From Erodium maritimum (taxonomy: Eukaryota > Streptophyta > Magnoliopsida > Geraniales > Geraniaceae), in NCBI GenBank assembly GCA_963921825.1, contig OY997590.1, positions 57,836,012-57,900,011 of the forward strand: 64,000 nucleotides of DNA. Direction: 5' to 3'. The position numbers and the translations under genes are program-made. The notes beneath the pieces are model-generated. The model was given only the letters and a program-made list of their open reading frames with translations, ran no database searches and had not been told where the DNA came from. This document shows, piece after piece, positions 21,719 through 33,988 of this stretch (position 1 is its first letter; each line of letters starts with the position of its first letter).

Positions 21719-23176
21719 CTGTATCAAGTTCATGGATACAACTAAACCTCAATTAACTTGTGTAACACAGATCAATGTCTAACTGGCCAATTTTTTATCT
21801 GAAAAAATAATATCTATGTTTTCTCAACTATCTGTAGATCAATTTCGCTGGTGATTAATGAACACCCATTAACCCAAACCAGCCAAAATTTTCAATTTTG
21901 CTACTTATGATGTTCATGGACCGTATCCTACATATGTATAAGGTGAAGAACCATGCAAAATGATAATCTTTTCAGAGGCACAAGGATTTAAATACGAAAT
22001 CTAAACCTGGTTTCGTCAAATCAATGAATGGCGTAAATTGGCAGAAGCCTATAACATATGGCATCTTAGATAATTAGCAGGCAATCACTAACGTTAAAAG
22101 CCACTATGAGTTGTTTAAGAAAAAATATTAATATGAGAACATCTATATTGTGTTTTTCAATTGCACTCCGCCCACTTAATTTACTGTCAACACTTTAGTT
22201 TCTATAAACAAAACCAAACACATAGCAGTGCACGAAACCGAAACCTCTCAACAAATTGAACAACACTCCACTTCGAGCTGGATTTAGCATAGAACTCAAA
22301 AAAACAACACATCAATTCACACATAAGAAAAACTATAAACTTTAAAATTATGACATAATAACCGAATCTACACACCCCTAGTTAAGTAAAACCAGAGAAG
22401 ATGCTGAGATGACAATCATCATGCAAAGTTATTGGCATGATTGTCTAATTGGAAGCAATAAGATCAGCTCAGAAAATTCAGCAAGTTATGTATCAAAAAT
22501 TCCATGTTAATATCATAACATATTGACTACCATTTAACCTCTTATCAAAATTATCTTCAACAACCAAAAACTGTAAGAGTTAGGCAACTACAATAATCAT
22601 GTATGTTCATGGTCACAACACACGATTATGAACACAATTCAAACAAACACAAAGCGTTCAAAACGAATTCCGGGACAAAATCAAAACCATAACCCGCCTA
22701 AAAATAAATCAGGGTAGGCTAAAAAAACAATAGTAAGGAAAATTAGAAGCTTAGGCGAAGCATAACTCACAGACAAGATAGAGAAGATGTAGAAGCTTTA
22801 AGCGATGAGGGTTGCTGGTGCAGACAAAGGTGGAGCACAATTTATACGCGGTCCTCGAATCCAAATCGTAACGGGAAACCTTCAAGGATAGAGTAACAGA
22901 CATGGCTGAAGATAGAGGAGGAGGAAAATCCGCCGGCAGGATCACGATGATCCCAGGCAATGAATGGAGAAATTGATTCGCTTGAAACGGTTCAAGGGTT
23001 GAAAACAACAACCAGAGAAAAAACACGCGTGAGGTCGTGAGGTGGGTAGCCGGGTGAGGTTTTTTTGAGTCTGTTGTCCACGTAAGATTAGGTGTCCACT
23101 TGGCAGTAGCTGGGTAAAAAAAACATGACACGTAGGCGCCACGCTGGACGATTCTTGCCTATTATAGTCTATGTGA

Positions 23177-23930
23177 TTAGGTTACCTTAACCTATACTTG
23201 TTTATTGAATATATACTTTAATTTTTAAAAATAGCGATTACATACCCTAACGTACAGACTTCTAACAACGTTAAAACTAAACTAACACGTTTATCGTCTT
23301 TGAACCATTTTTGTTTGCTCGTGTTTGGTGAAGTGAGAGGGAATGAGAGGAGACGACACGAGGTTCCGACGACCCGAGTCTTGAAGTTCCGACCTAGAAG
23401 TGGAGACATCATGCTAATTTGAGAAGTTCCAAGTATGCCTGGTTCAATAAGTCAGAGTCTGACAACTATGCTTACATTTACGATGAAATAATCAATGAAA
23501 CTCGACCTATAAGTCCTCAACCCTTGATTTCTTTTATTGTAATGGTGTTTTCAAAGCTCAATACTTGTTTGTGTACGAAAAAATGAGGTCCTAATAGAAT
23601 TAAAAATATTTTTAGTGATTTCTTATAAACTGTAACCTAGGGCTTGTATAGAGGAATTGAAAAAAAAATAGATGACTTTGTAATCGTTATTGTAAAAAAA
23701 AAATTAGGGTTTTTTTCATTCACTATCTTAAAATGATTTTTTAGAACTTTGCAGATAATGTTTGATTGTGTTTGCTTTTTTTGTCCTATATTCCCCGTTT
23801 GAAGTGGTATGAGTGTGCCTTATATACGTTCGGAAGAGTGGCTTCAAATTTAGGTTGTGAAGTGAATTATATATTATTCTCGAAGGTTCTAGTTAAGGAC
23901 TAAGGAGAAAATAACTAGTTGGAACCTTGG
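23177..23930. other. Unassigned flank between Helitron and MULE remnant
   Basis: No gene, RNA or bounded repeat is recognised. The last 150 bases may be decayed coding sequence upstream of the MULE remnant that starts near 23931. Confidence 0.35.
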
Positions 23931-24086
23931 CTTAAGCTGATGGAGAGTAATAAGGACGTATAAGACATGTTCAAAATTTACCCTAAAAAAGTTGTTATCA
24001 GAATTTTTGTTAGTAGAGGTATTAAGCCAATTCGTATGGCTTCCCTCAATGAGAAACTGTTGTTGTCATCATAACCAATGGCATAT
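23931..24086 (+). pseudogene. MULE-like reading-frame remnant, 5' part
   Basis: One frame reads LKLMESNKDV (stop at 23961-23963) DMFKIYPKKVVIRIFV and on to a TAA at 24072-24074, then PMAY at the LINE insertion site. The pattern resembles the PB1-like N-terminal region common in plant Mutator-like transposases. The same frame continues at 31537-31563 and again from 33989, showing that both LINEs inserted into one older coding remnant. The family call is tentative; the continuous frame is seen. Confidence 0.45.
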
Positions 24087-24394
24087 TGGTTAAATTTTGT
24101 GGATAAAACAAAAAAAAAACAAAAACGTCCAAAAGCTGAAATGCTCCCAAGCTACAGTAACATCCACACCATGTTCTGAACATCTTCATCTGTGTTCATC
24201 AGTTCTTCTACATCTTCAACTTCATCTTCATCTCTACCCTTCTTCCACTTGTGTAGTGTCTTGGTTGGCCTACAGGCCATCAGACCACAGTGGCCTATCC
24301 CCCACACTTCTTCTCCAGCTCCCACCTTGATATGAGATCCTCTCTTCTTCTGCAGATCAATTTCTAACTTCCTCCTCCTTTCTCTGTTCTGGTT

Positions 24395-26951
24395 ATGACT
24401 TCCCTCTCCTCTACTGGCCCAAGAGGCAAAGCTCAACTCAATCCTCCCTCCAGGGTTCTCACTTAGAACCGCTTCCTCTTACTAGGCTCTACTTCTACAA
24501 CTCTACATCAACCAGCTCTGCTACAACCCTCCCATCCTGCCTTACCCACTACAAATCCACATTTACAAGGCTCTAAGCTAACCCTTCAAGAACTCTGTGG
24601 ACATTCTGATGCCTTACCAACACAGGTTCTGGGGAGACAAGACTCCTCCTCAATTGGCCCTCCTCCTGGGTTCGAACATATTCAGAGAAAACCACCTCTC
24701 CCCCCTCTTATCAGCAGACAAAGACCACATCCCATTCCTGACCCTTCTCCCTCAGACAAAACACAAGAGTACAGCCCTGGTGGACATACCAAACTTATTG
24801 CTGGCCAGAAAATGTTCTATGATAAAAACTTCAAGCCTCTTACTTCTGACACAGATTCTACTCCTTCACCTCCTGCCAGAACTGAAGGTCTCAATTATCT
24901 AGGATGGAAGGATACTCTTACCCAAGACAGGACACACTCAAATGCTAAGCCCAATGTCCTACCCCAGTTTGTGATCTATGTACATAACCTACCTCCCAAA
25001 GCCACTGATCTCTGGCTTGCCAACCTATTCTCTGATATTGGAGGTGTTTCCTGGGCACACTTAGCTGCAACAAAAAGCAAGAAAGGAAAATGCTATGGCT
25101 TCTGCTATTTCCACAAACTTACACAATTGCAGGAAGCCATATACCTCTTTAATGGTTACACAATTAATGGTCATAAACTCTATGTCACCCAAGCAAGGAA
25201 CAAAAACCTCAACCATCATACAACTCTGATTCCACAGTCTCATTCTCATAAGGTCCAATGGCAGGAGAAACCAGAGTTACAACCACCAAGAATCCAAGGA
25301 TCAATAGTCACAAAACAGGCCACTCTGATCAGAAATTCTCATTTGTCAATGGAAATGGGTAATTACAGTGCAGAAGACATTAGGAATGATCTAGTGATGG
25401 AAGGGGTATGTGATATTGATGTTAAATCACTAGGTAACAATCTTTTACTCCTACACTGGATGGATCCTCTCTTGGATGAAGACCTGCTGAAAGACAATGG
25501 TGCTTGGTTAAGCAATTGGCTTTCTTTCATCCCTGGCAAACAGCACCTCTGTACACAAGGAGGGAGATTCACTTGGGTTACAATTCAAGGCATTCCATAC
25601 CAAGGATGGTGTGATGAAACCTTTGCTGCTGCTGTAAGTTCTTTTGGTACTTATGTTTATACTCACCCATTAACTTCTGCTGGTACAAGTTTAGAATTGG
25701 CTTATGTTCTGATCCATACTGATAACTTTAAACACTTCTCCTCTGAGTCAATGCTATTCCTGGGCACAAAACCTTTGCCTGTTTGGATCACCTCCCTTCC
25801 TTTATCAGAGGTACCTCCTATTTTGAATACTCATCACTCCTCTGCTCAGTCCTCAAAAGATTCTGATTCCCTTGCTTCACCACACATTGAAGAAGAATTT
25901 TTGGCCAACTCATCCTCCAAATTGGGAAGTCATATGGATGATATTGATGGTTCTGAATTTATTGAAGAAACACTTGACTTGGTTGTTAACAATGGAGTAA
26001 CTGCTGGCATAAAATAACATTCAGAAGATAGAGTTATTGCTTCTCATTCCCTCTCTGCAGATCTACCAGCCTCTTAGACAAACCCTGGGCACATCAAAAA
26101 GGATTCCTTAACCTGCCTTGGCCATCAACCTCCCCCAACCATTACTTCCCTTACCTCAGAACAACTATTAAGCCTCCAACACAAAATCATTCCTGACACC
26201 TTGGATCCCCAAACTCTCTCTCCCACTCTACAACTGCAACTCACACTCAGTTAACAAAAAATTCAGTTACTCTCTGATTTAGTTGAGAAACAATCCATCC
26301 AGTTACAAGCCAAGCAAACAAATACATCAACTTCACATCAAAATATTTTGCTGGGAGTCCCCCAAAAAACCCTCTCTCCTCAACACAGCTTGCACAGCCC
26401 ATTGGAAACTGATGCAATAAATGTCTCTGCACCTCTACTTTCATCCCCACCTCTTATGTCAACTCCATTACAGCTGCAAAGTCTTGAGAAAATATGCAGC
26501 CTCAGAAATATCCCTTGTCCTCCTCAGATGAATAGTCCACCTGAAGATCTGGTGGGGCCTGACAATGCCTTTCTTCCCAGCATTAATTCAAAAAAGAGCA
26601 AAGCAAAGAAGCAAAAAAAAAATTAGCTCTCCCCACAATTATCCAACCAGATCCAAATACAAAGAAGGAGGAATAAAAACCAAAACTTTTGTATCCAAGG
26701 CACAACTAAAGGAAGCTAAGGGTGTATGGAACTTTGGGAAAATCATTGGCATCACTGCAGATTGCAGTGAGGAATTAATACTACAGCAACTAACTTCTCT
26801 AGATGATGAGAGATGCATTGGATCTGAAGTACATATTGAGGAAAATGAAGTTGATCTTCAAATAAATTGTGTTCATCTATCCAAGGACTCTGATACACTT
26901 CTCTGTGATCCGGATGTGAGCAACAATCTCACTCCACTCTCTCCTGCTTAA
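24395..26951 (+). pseudogene. LINE ORF1 (RRM nucleic-acid-binding protein), inactivated
   Basis: The probable original start is ATG 24395 (MTSLSSTGPRGK). The frame is broken by TAG at 24464, TAA at 26015, TAG at 26075 and TAA at 26252. A frame change occurs in the ten-A run near 26611-26620, after which the frame runs to TAA at 26949-26951, seven bases before ORF2. Intact it would have about 850 codons. The upstream part is Pro-rich. An RRM starts near residue 192 (FVIYVHNLPP...GKCYGFCYFH), followed by the DUF4283-like region usual in plant LINE ORF1, and a basic C-terminal part with NYPTRSKYKEGG and AKGVWNFGKIIGI. The longest uninterrupted piece is 24812-26017. The role in the family is binding LINE RNA; here it cannot be made whole. 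Confidence 0.8.
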
Positions 26952-26958
26952 CAACATT

Positions 26959-29900
26959 ATGAAACTCCTCTCATGGAACTTGAGAGGCCTGTCTTCTTCA
27001 CAAAAAAGGAAGACACTCAGTGACGTGATCCGCAAGCAACATCCATCTATGATACTAATACAAGAATCCAAGCTAGCCAAACCTCTTCCCTGCTTTCTCA
27101 GGTCTTGTGGTATGCATTGGGGATGGGAAATGGACTTCATCCCAGCTTTGGGATTGGCTGGTGGCCTCATCACTTGTTGGAAAACAAGTCTCTTTCAACT
27201 CACTCATGTAAAGAAGATCAATGGAGCTCTGATCTGGACTGGCCTTCTTAGGCACTCTGGTACACCTTTATGCATTGCAAACATTTATGCCCCTTGCTCC
27301 AAAAGGGGTAGAAGAGCTCTTTGGCTGGAGCTCATCACTGAGTTAACACCCATAGCCCCCAACCACATGATTGTTCTTGCTGGAGACTTCAATGCAGTAC
27401 TTGCTCCTCAGGAAAGATCAAATGGAAGAGCCTCTCCTACTGATATTGCCAATCTTCAAGCCCTCTTAGACTCACTAGATCTTATTGATCTCCCTTTGAT
27501 GGGTGGAAAATACACTTGGTTTGGTTCTGGATCTATAGCCTCAAGGATTGACAGATTCTTCATTTCATCTGATTTCCTAGCAAATTACAATCATCTCACC
27601 CAGAAATGTCTACCAAGATGCATCTCAGACCATAGACCCCTATTATTATTTGATGATCAAGTGGATTGGGGCCCTAAGCCATTCAAATTTCTCAATATAT
27701 GGTTGGAAGATGGAAGTTTTTTTAATGCAGTTCAAGAATTTTGGGACTCCTTTCATGTTTCAGGTCCTCCTCACATCATCCTCTGGCAGAAGCTTAAACT
27801 GCTAAAACAAAAGCTCAAGGAGTGGAATTTAAATGTATTTGGAAATCTTGATACTCAAGTCAATACTATCAGATAAGAACTGGATCATCTTGATGCAATT
27901 ATTGAACTCAGACCTCTTACTCCTACTGAATGTAACTCAAGAGGTGCTCTCAAGGCTGAACTCATCCAAAAGACAAAACTCCTAGCCAAATTATGGAGTC
28001 AAAAAGCCAGGAAAAAATACTTCCATGAGGGGGATAAAGGATCCAAATATTATCATAGATTGGCCAATTTCCAAGGGGCAAGGAAACAAATTACTCAAAT
28101 CATTATAGATGACATCCTGATAGATGATCCTATCCTTATCAAAGCTGCAGCAGCCTCTCATTTTTCCAACAGATTCTCAGAGCCCAGCTCTCATCAAACC
28201 AACATTGATCAACTCCACTTTGCTTCCCTCTCCCAACTCCAAGCTGATGAACTTGAACTTCCCTTCTCTGAAGCAGAAATTCTGAAAGTTATAATGGCTT
28301 GTGCTGGAGATAAAGCACCTGGTCCAGATGGTTTTACTCTCAAATTCTTCCAAGTTTGCTGGCTAATTATCAAAGAAGACCTGATCAATTTCATCACACA
28401 TTTCCATCAATTTGGTCATCTGGGAAAAGGGATCAACTCATCCTTTATAACTCTGATTCCAAAATGTGAAGCCCCTCTCACTTTTGATGATTATAGGCCC
28501 ATCAGCCTGATGGGTGGCCCCTACAAAATCATTTCTAAACTACTCTCTCTAAGACTCAAAGGAGTTATCAGTTCTTTGGTTGGCTTTGAACAAACAGGTT
28601 TTATTTCTGGAAGACAAATCCTGGATGGTGTGCTGGTTGCTAATGAGGTGGTTCATCAGATCAAAAAGGACAAGATTAAGGCTATATTATTCAAGGCAGA
28701 TTTTGAAAAAGCCTTTGACAAGGTACACTGGATGTTTATCATGAAATTATTGACAAGAATGGGTTTTGGCAGTCTTTGGAGGCTTTGGATGATCTCCTGC
28801 TTCAAAGCACATGTTTCTGTGCTCATTAATGGATCCCCAACCTCTGATTTCTTGATGCATAAAGGCCTAAGACAGGGATGTGTCCTCTCCCCTCTTCTCT
28901 TTGCCTTGGTAGCTGAATGTTTAAACCAGATACTCAAAACAGGTTTAAATCACCTTCAGTTTCAAGGCATCTCCATTGGATCAAATGGCTTGATTATCTC
29001 TCATTTACAATTTGCTGATGACACAATCATCTTTATCAAAGCCTCTACAGAAGGAGTCAGTAACTTGAAAAATGCTCTTTCTATCCTTAGATTAACTACA
29101 GGGCTCAAAGTGAACTACAACAAATCCAGCATGATACCTTTTAATCTCTCCCAAGAAGACTCAGATTCTTATGCAGCCATACTTGGTTGTTCAGTCCAAA
29201 CCCTCCCAATTACCTATCTAGGCTTTTCTCTTGGAGCAAATCACAAAAGGCTAATTACTTGGGAACCAATTATTCACAAATTCAAGCAAAGTCTTGGCCT
29301 CTGGCAAGCCAAATTGCTATCATTTGGGGGCAGAATCACACTCATCAAATCCACTCTCAGTGCCCTTCCCCTTTACCATTTATCATTACTCAGAGCTCCA
29401 AAATCAGTCATCCTAAATATGGAGAGGCATCAAAGAAGATTTCTTTGGCATGGGGAAGCTCCATCAAAAGTATTCTGCAAGGTGGCTTGGAATAAAGTCT
29501 GCAAAACAAAAGAAGAAGGAGGTTTGGGCATTAGGAGTCTAAAAATTATGAACTTGGCCTTAGTAGCAAAATGGTGGTGGAGGTTTGCTGAGGAAGATGA
29601 CTCTCTCTGGAAACAAACCATATGTGCTAAATTGGGTTGGAACTACTCTGAGTGGGACCTCTCAAACTTCACAGAAATTGGCATGCCTAGCTTCTCCTCT
29701 CATATCATTGCACTACTGAAAGATCCATCATTTACAGACCTGGTTGGCTCAAAAGGTTTCTCTTGGGAGCTTGGAAGAGGCAACAAAATTCACTTATGGG
29801 ATGATTTGTGGTGGGGAGATACAACCTTCAAACATTTATTCCCCAGATTATATGCACTGACATCCTCAAAAACTTCACTGATTGAAGCTCTTTGGGATGG

Positions 29901-30630
29901 TCTTGAGTGGGACTTACTCTTTAGAAGATCTCCTAGAGGGAGAGAATCATCTGAATGGGGAGCATTGTCTGCAATATTAAGCTCTATTCATCCAAACACT
30001 ACTGATGACAAGCTCAAATGGCTTCCAGATTCAAAGGGTTTCACAGTGGGGAAATTTTATAGTTTACTTGATCAACAAGGTATTAGTCCAGACACCTCTC
30101 CTCTGCAATGGACTTCTCATATTTGGATTCCTGGTATCCCTCCCAAGATTTCTGCCTTCTCCTGGCTTGCTTGCCTAGAAGCAATCCCTACAAAATGCTT
30201 TCTAGAATCCAGAGGAATGCCTCTTTCCCTAGATGATTTGATTTGCCCTCACTACTCTTGGGATTTTGAAGATGTAGCCCATATTCTCCTCCATTGTCCC
30301 AAAGCTTGGAAAACTTGGAATGCTGTGCTATCCTGGTAGGGTCTATCTTGGGTCAGCCCTGCCTCAATCAAGTTGCTTTTCTCCTCTTGGCATTACCTGG
30401 TGCCCAAAAAACTCAGAAGAATTTGGGGAGGAATCCTGCAAATCACCTTATGGCAACTTTGGTTGGCTAGAAATGCCTTAATCTTCAACCAGCTGGATGA
30501 ATCCTCAGACACAATTTTTATAAGAATTCTAAATAAATCTTTCAGTTGGGAATGGGAAAATTTTTCAAGTTCCTATCATTTCTCTCTGCAAGATTGGACT
30601 CATTCTCCTTGGTTACTAGCCAGAAAATGA
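26959..30630 (+). pseudogene. LINE ORF2 (endonuclease-reverse transcriptase) with two nonsense codons
   Basis: A single frame of 1,224 codons runs from ATG 26959 to TGA 30628-30630, interrupted only by TAA at 27874-27876 and TAG at 30337-30339. The N-terminal APE-type endonuclease shows LSWNLRGL, IQESKL, AGDFNAV, SRIDRFF and SDHRPLLL. The reverse transcriptase (about 28300-29250) shows FKADFEKAFDKV, LRQGCVLSPLLFALV and the catalytic FADD at residues 685-688. The C-terminus has the zinc-binding region typical of plant non-LTR RTs (IPPKISAFSWLACL ... HILLHCPKAWKTWN). All catalytic motifs look intact, so loss of function rests on the two stops. It starts seven bases after the ORF1 stop. Confidence 0.9.
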
Positions 30631-31522
30631 CTTCCTTGCCTTTTCCTCAACTGGTTTGGCTCTTGGCTTCTGGTTCTTGGCTTTTGGATCCTTACTTTGT
30701 GGTTTGGGGTTCTGGGATGGGTTTTGGGGTGGTCTGGGGGTTTAGTTCATTGGTGAGGTAGGTTCTCTTTGGGTACTGGCTTCATTGGTGTGGGGGTTCT
30801 TTTGTTCTCTTGTTGGTGTGTGGGTAGCTTCTCCTTAGGCTGGAGTGTTTTTCTCTTTTGGTTCCTTCTCTTTGTTCTCTTTTGCAGGTTCTCTTCTGGC
30901 TAATCGGCTTGGTTCCTTCTGCATTTATTATCTCAAGGGACCCTTCATCAATTTTCACTCAGCTCATCCATTGTTCAGATTACATCTCAGATACATCTTT
31001 TCATCAAGCACTCTCCACACTGATGCACATACTCCCTCAAGGATCAAGGATCAATCACATTACCTCCCAAGCTCAATTTTTCACTCAAATTCATCGGATC
31101 ATTCCAGTTCGAAAGCTTTTGACTTCCATCCTGCTTCAGAACATCATCCAGTATCTCATACTTCAGTACATCAACAATCTCTCAGGCTTACTTGACACAC
31201 AAGGCAACCATGCTCCTCTTCATCCTCTAGTCCTCTGCTGCTTCAGAGTCCTCATACAACATCCAATCTACTTGGACCTCAAGTATTTCAAGGATTTGGC
31301 TACATTTTGGTTGGCTGGGTTTGATTGTCTCAGCCCTTTCTCTTCTGCAGCTCTTTTGAAGAACACTTCACTTTTGGTTGTATTTTTATCTCTTTGCTCT
31401 TACTGTTCTTGTTTTTTTGGCCTCCTTCTCTTGATCTGTAGCTGGGTCTTTAGTTAGGGGTGTTTGTTTCTTTTCTACCTCAGAGAGGATCAATTTAAAT
31501 TCGCTTTCGCTGATCAAAAAAA
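30631..31522 (+). other. LINE 3' UTR and poly-A tail
   Basis: Non-coding, T- and G-rich at first and then mixed, ending TTCGCTGATCAAAAAAAA at the right target-site duplication. The terminal CTGATCAAAA is shared with the inverted LINE that ends at 31564. ORFs here (30845-31195, 30858-31457) are composition artefacts. Confidence 0.7.
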
Positions 31523-31912
31523 AACCAGTGGCATATGAGATCTATGAACCTATTGAGCAGTATTTTTTTTTTGATCAGTGATGTTTTATTTATCCCTGCC
31601 GGATAGGCAGGTAGCCTGTAAAACGGCTATAACTTATCTGTAGTAAGACTACAACCAAGAATAACAAACCTCAACAGAGGTAACCCAAAACAGAAACACA
31701 AACAGGGAAAAAACCCGAAAACCAACCACACCTTCTCACTCTACAAACTCAACCAATAGAGACTTTGGAACGAAGGGAGCTCTTACAGCTCACTAGGGGA
31801 TACCTGCCAACAATGTTTTCCGTAAAGCTTCCTTACCCCTGTTATCACAAGGGGCATACTCATTGATAACACAAATCAGTGCATTCCGCAGCGGAGTCAT
31901 AGGAAAAAACTC

Positions 31913-32137
31913 TCAATCCAAATAACACCAAACCTCCAAATTCCCTTCAGCTGCAACCCATACACATGCCCAATCGCTTCTCAAACCACAAGCTCTCAGA
32001 AAATTGGACGGGAGACTTACAATTTTTGTTACCTGAAGCAAAATAAACTTCGGTGTTCTCTTCCTGACGACCTCTCTTATCGAACTCCTCTTCTGATCGG
32101 AAGAGGCCCCTCTCACATTCCATGAGAGGAGAGACAA
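31913..32137 (-). pseudogene. LINE ORF2 fragment: start of the APE endonuclease
   Basis: Seventy-four codons beginning MSLLSWNVRGASSDQKR, the N-terminus of the LINE endonuclease. The catalytic-region Glu of the QESK motif is replaced (FILLQVTK), and the sequence leaves the family pattern after about residue 55. The start lies six bases downstream of the ORF1 stop. The rest of ORF2 is deleted. Confidence 0.8.
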
Positions 32138-32143
32138 AGAAAA

Positions 32144-33747
32144 TTAGGAAGAAGAAAGGGAGGCGTTACTGCCTCCACCGTCCGAGTCTACCTCTGCGTC
32201 CAGACCAGAAAAACGATCACCTTCAGCCGCACATAACTCTTCGTTTAAGGCTTCCAATTCTCTTCTGAATTGCTCTCCTGTTGATTTTGATTTGAAGCCC
32301 ATAGAGTTACAATAAGCCCATGCCTTCTCTGCCGCTTGCAACTTTCCTTGGGCTCGTGACTGTGTACCCGGCCCATACGTCTCTTGTGCAATCAACTTGT
32401 CGCTCACAGTAGTTTGCGAATCTGACTTATCTCTCGCCCTTAGCTTCGACTTCTTCTTTTTCTTTTTGGATACCACTGTCTCAGAGATCGTCTTCTCAGA
32501 GTCTAAACTATCCAACTGAGTTTGGGGCACATTGCTAAAGTCTTCAACATGCTCAATAATGGGACTAGTGGCATGGTTGCCAAAACAGGTGAGTCCAGAC
32601 GTGTGGAATCACAACTTTCAGACTTGTTAGCGCTCGCGGGAGACGTAAATCGATTACTTACTTCTGCTGAGTTTAAATTCGCCGACTTTCCGGGACTAGC
32701 AGACATCCAGCTATCCTCCACCGTTTTAGAGATCGGGATTACGATCGGTACTTGACTGGCTTGAGCTTCAGAGACATTAACGCAGCAGTCTTCACCGTCA
32801 AATGACGCTCGAACCACTTGCTCATTGAAGCACCCACTTTGTAGGTGTACCAGCACAAAGGCTTCATCGAAGTCCATACCTGCACACGAATCAGAGTGTA
32901 CCATCACCACCTCTCCGAAAGTTCCGGCGACTCTCTCCAGATTTCCCTTTGTCCAGCACTGAAGCGGTACTCCTTGGATCCTTAGCCAACGGAAGAGGCC
33001 TCCTTTAAGCAGCAGGTGCTCCTTATTCAACCCCATGGTCATCCACTGAGACAACCAAGACCATCTACTCTCCACCATTCTCTCTTCAAAAGCCCTGTCA
33101 GCGCAGGAAACATATATCACTCTGTTGCCCAGGGACCTCACCTGAATATCGAACACCCCTTGGCTGCCTAATTCCTCTTGCAACACCTTAGAACTTACAT
33201 TCCCATGCAGTACCCCCAACCACCCAGAGCTCGCCTCCTCTGACAGCTTCTCATCCACAACGAGTTTGAGAGAAACCGAACGGCTTTGGACTTGCCCAGG
33301 TCGGTCCTGTATCGTAGCCTTGCTATTGAGAAGCAGCCTCAGGTCCTCCCTTGGATCTTTCTCCCAAACCTTGCGCTTAACCCACGCCTGAGCCACGAAT
33401 AGTACCTTCGATCCCAATTTGGACCCATTGGTAGAGGTCACCACTTTCTCCAACTCCACGCCTTCTTTGAACCGAATGAACCCGAAATACTTACCTCTGA
33501 TGTTTGGATTATAAGGTAATTGAATGTGAACAATCTCCCCAAACACACCAAATATGGCCTTCACTCCCTCTTTTGTTGTTCCTTCAGGCAGATTGAAAAC
33601 AAACACCGTGTGTGGCTGAAGATTACCTCTTGCCTGAGGTTGAGGCCGTCGATGGGGCAAGGTTTCCCCCTCAACTTCCCTCTCAGAGCCATCGCTTCTC
33701 AGCCCAGATTCATCCATCCGCTTCCGCAAACGTAACTCACACCCCAT
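32144..33747 (-). pseudogene. LINE ORF1 (RRM protein), one frameshift
   Basis: The frame opens at ATG 33747 (an open frame extends slightly upstream without an ATG) and runs to 32503. The continuation is in another frame, 32530-32144, so one indel lies near 32510-32530. An RRM starts near residue 45 (HTVFVFNLPEGTT ... GKYFGFIRF), followed by a DUF4283-like block (VLHGNVSSKVLQEEL ... WLRIQGVPLQCWTKGNL), a Ser-rich linker and a Lys-rich stretch. The C-terminal AEKAWAYCNSMGFKSK is the usual end of this protein class. Otherwise it is well preserved. Confidence 0.82.
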
Positions 33748-33988
33748 CTCTGAACTCTCTTCTCCACCCACGCGTCCGCCTCTCCCCCCTAAACAATCAG
33801 TCGAGGCGTACTGATCTCCGATGCTAGAGCCACCGCTTAACCCGTTCGCTGTCGTCCCTGCCGGCCGGCTACCTGGAGATCGACGATCTCGGTTTGGTTA
33901 GGGATTTCGTCGAAGAACAAAAAGGGGGGCGCGTGTCTAGAATTCAAAGGTCTAACCATGCGACTTTGTTGAAATTGTTGAGCAGTAT

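Larger units (their letters stand above)
19329..23176 (-). mobile_element. Helitron, minus strand, 3.85 kb
   Basis: Read on the minus strand, the unit begins TCACATAGACTATAATAG (from 23176) and ends with a GC-rich hairpin, six bases and CTAG (19332-19329). The left neighbour on the plus strand is A19328 and the right neighbour is T23177, so it sits between A and T with no duplication. TC...CTRR ends, a terminal hairpin and A^T insertion are the defining Helitron features. The interior is AT-rich, with no Rep/helicase region visible, so it is non-autonomous. It holds at least one cellular exon (20786-20854) and a second coding-like exon (21611-21718). Near its 5' end a minus-strand ORF from an ATG at 22903 to 22751 (50 codons) may be another captured piece. 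Confidence 0.7.
24087..31522 (+). mobile_element. Full-length LINE (plant L1 type), 7.4 kb
   Basis: It is flanked by 14-bp duplications with one mismatch (AACCAATGGCATAT at 24073-24086, AACCAGTGGCATAT at 31523-31536). Order: a 5' UTR of about 300 bp, ORF1 (RRM), a 7-base gap, ORF2 (endonuclease, reverse transcriptase, zinc-binding end), an 890-bp 3' UTR, and a tail CTGATCAAAAAAAA. Both ORFs carry nonsense codons, so this copy is dead, but only mildly so. Since the two duplication copies have one difference, the insertion is fairly recent. Confidence 0.88.
31564..33977 (-). mobile_element. Second LINE, minus strand, internally deleted (2.4 kb)
   Basis: Perfect 11-bp duplications TTGAGCAGTAT lie at 31553-31563 and 33978-33988. 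The left end is a T-run followed by GATCAG, i.e. CTGATCAAAA plus poly-A on the minus strand, the same tail as the neighbouring LINE. It contains ORF1 and only the first 75 or so codons of ORF2 before jumping to the 3' UTR, so most of the endonuclease and all of the RT are missing. It differs strongly from the first LINE in sequence and GC content, so it is a different subfamily. Confidence 0.85.

Noticed and set aside
24152..24436. Minus-strand ORF at the LINE 5' end
   Set aside because: It is a shadow of the Ser/Pro-rich 5' UTR and ORF1 start on the plus strand.
30845..31457. ORFs of 116 and 199 codons in the LINE 3' UTR
   Set aside because: They overlap in different frames, lie after the ORF2 stop and have no motif.
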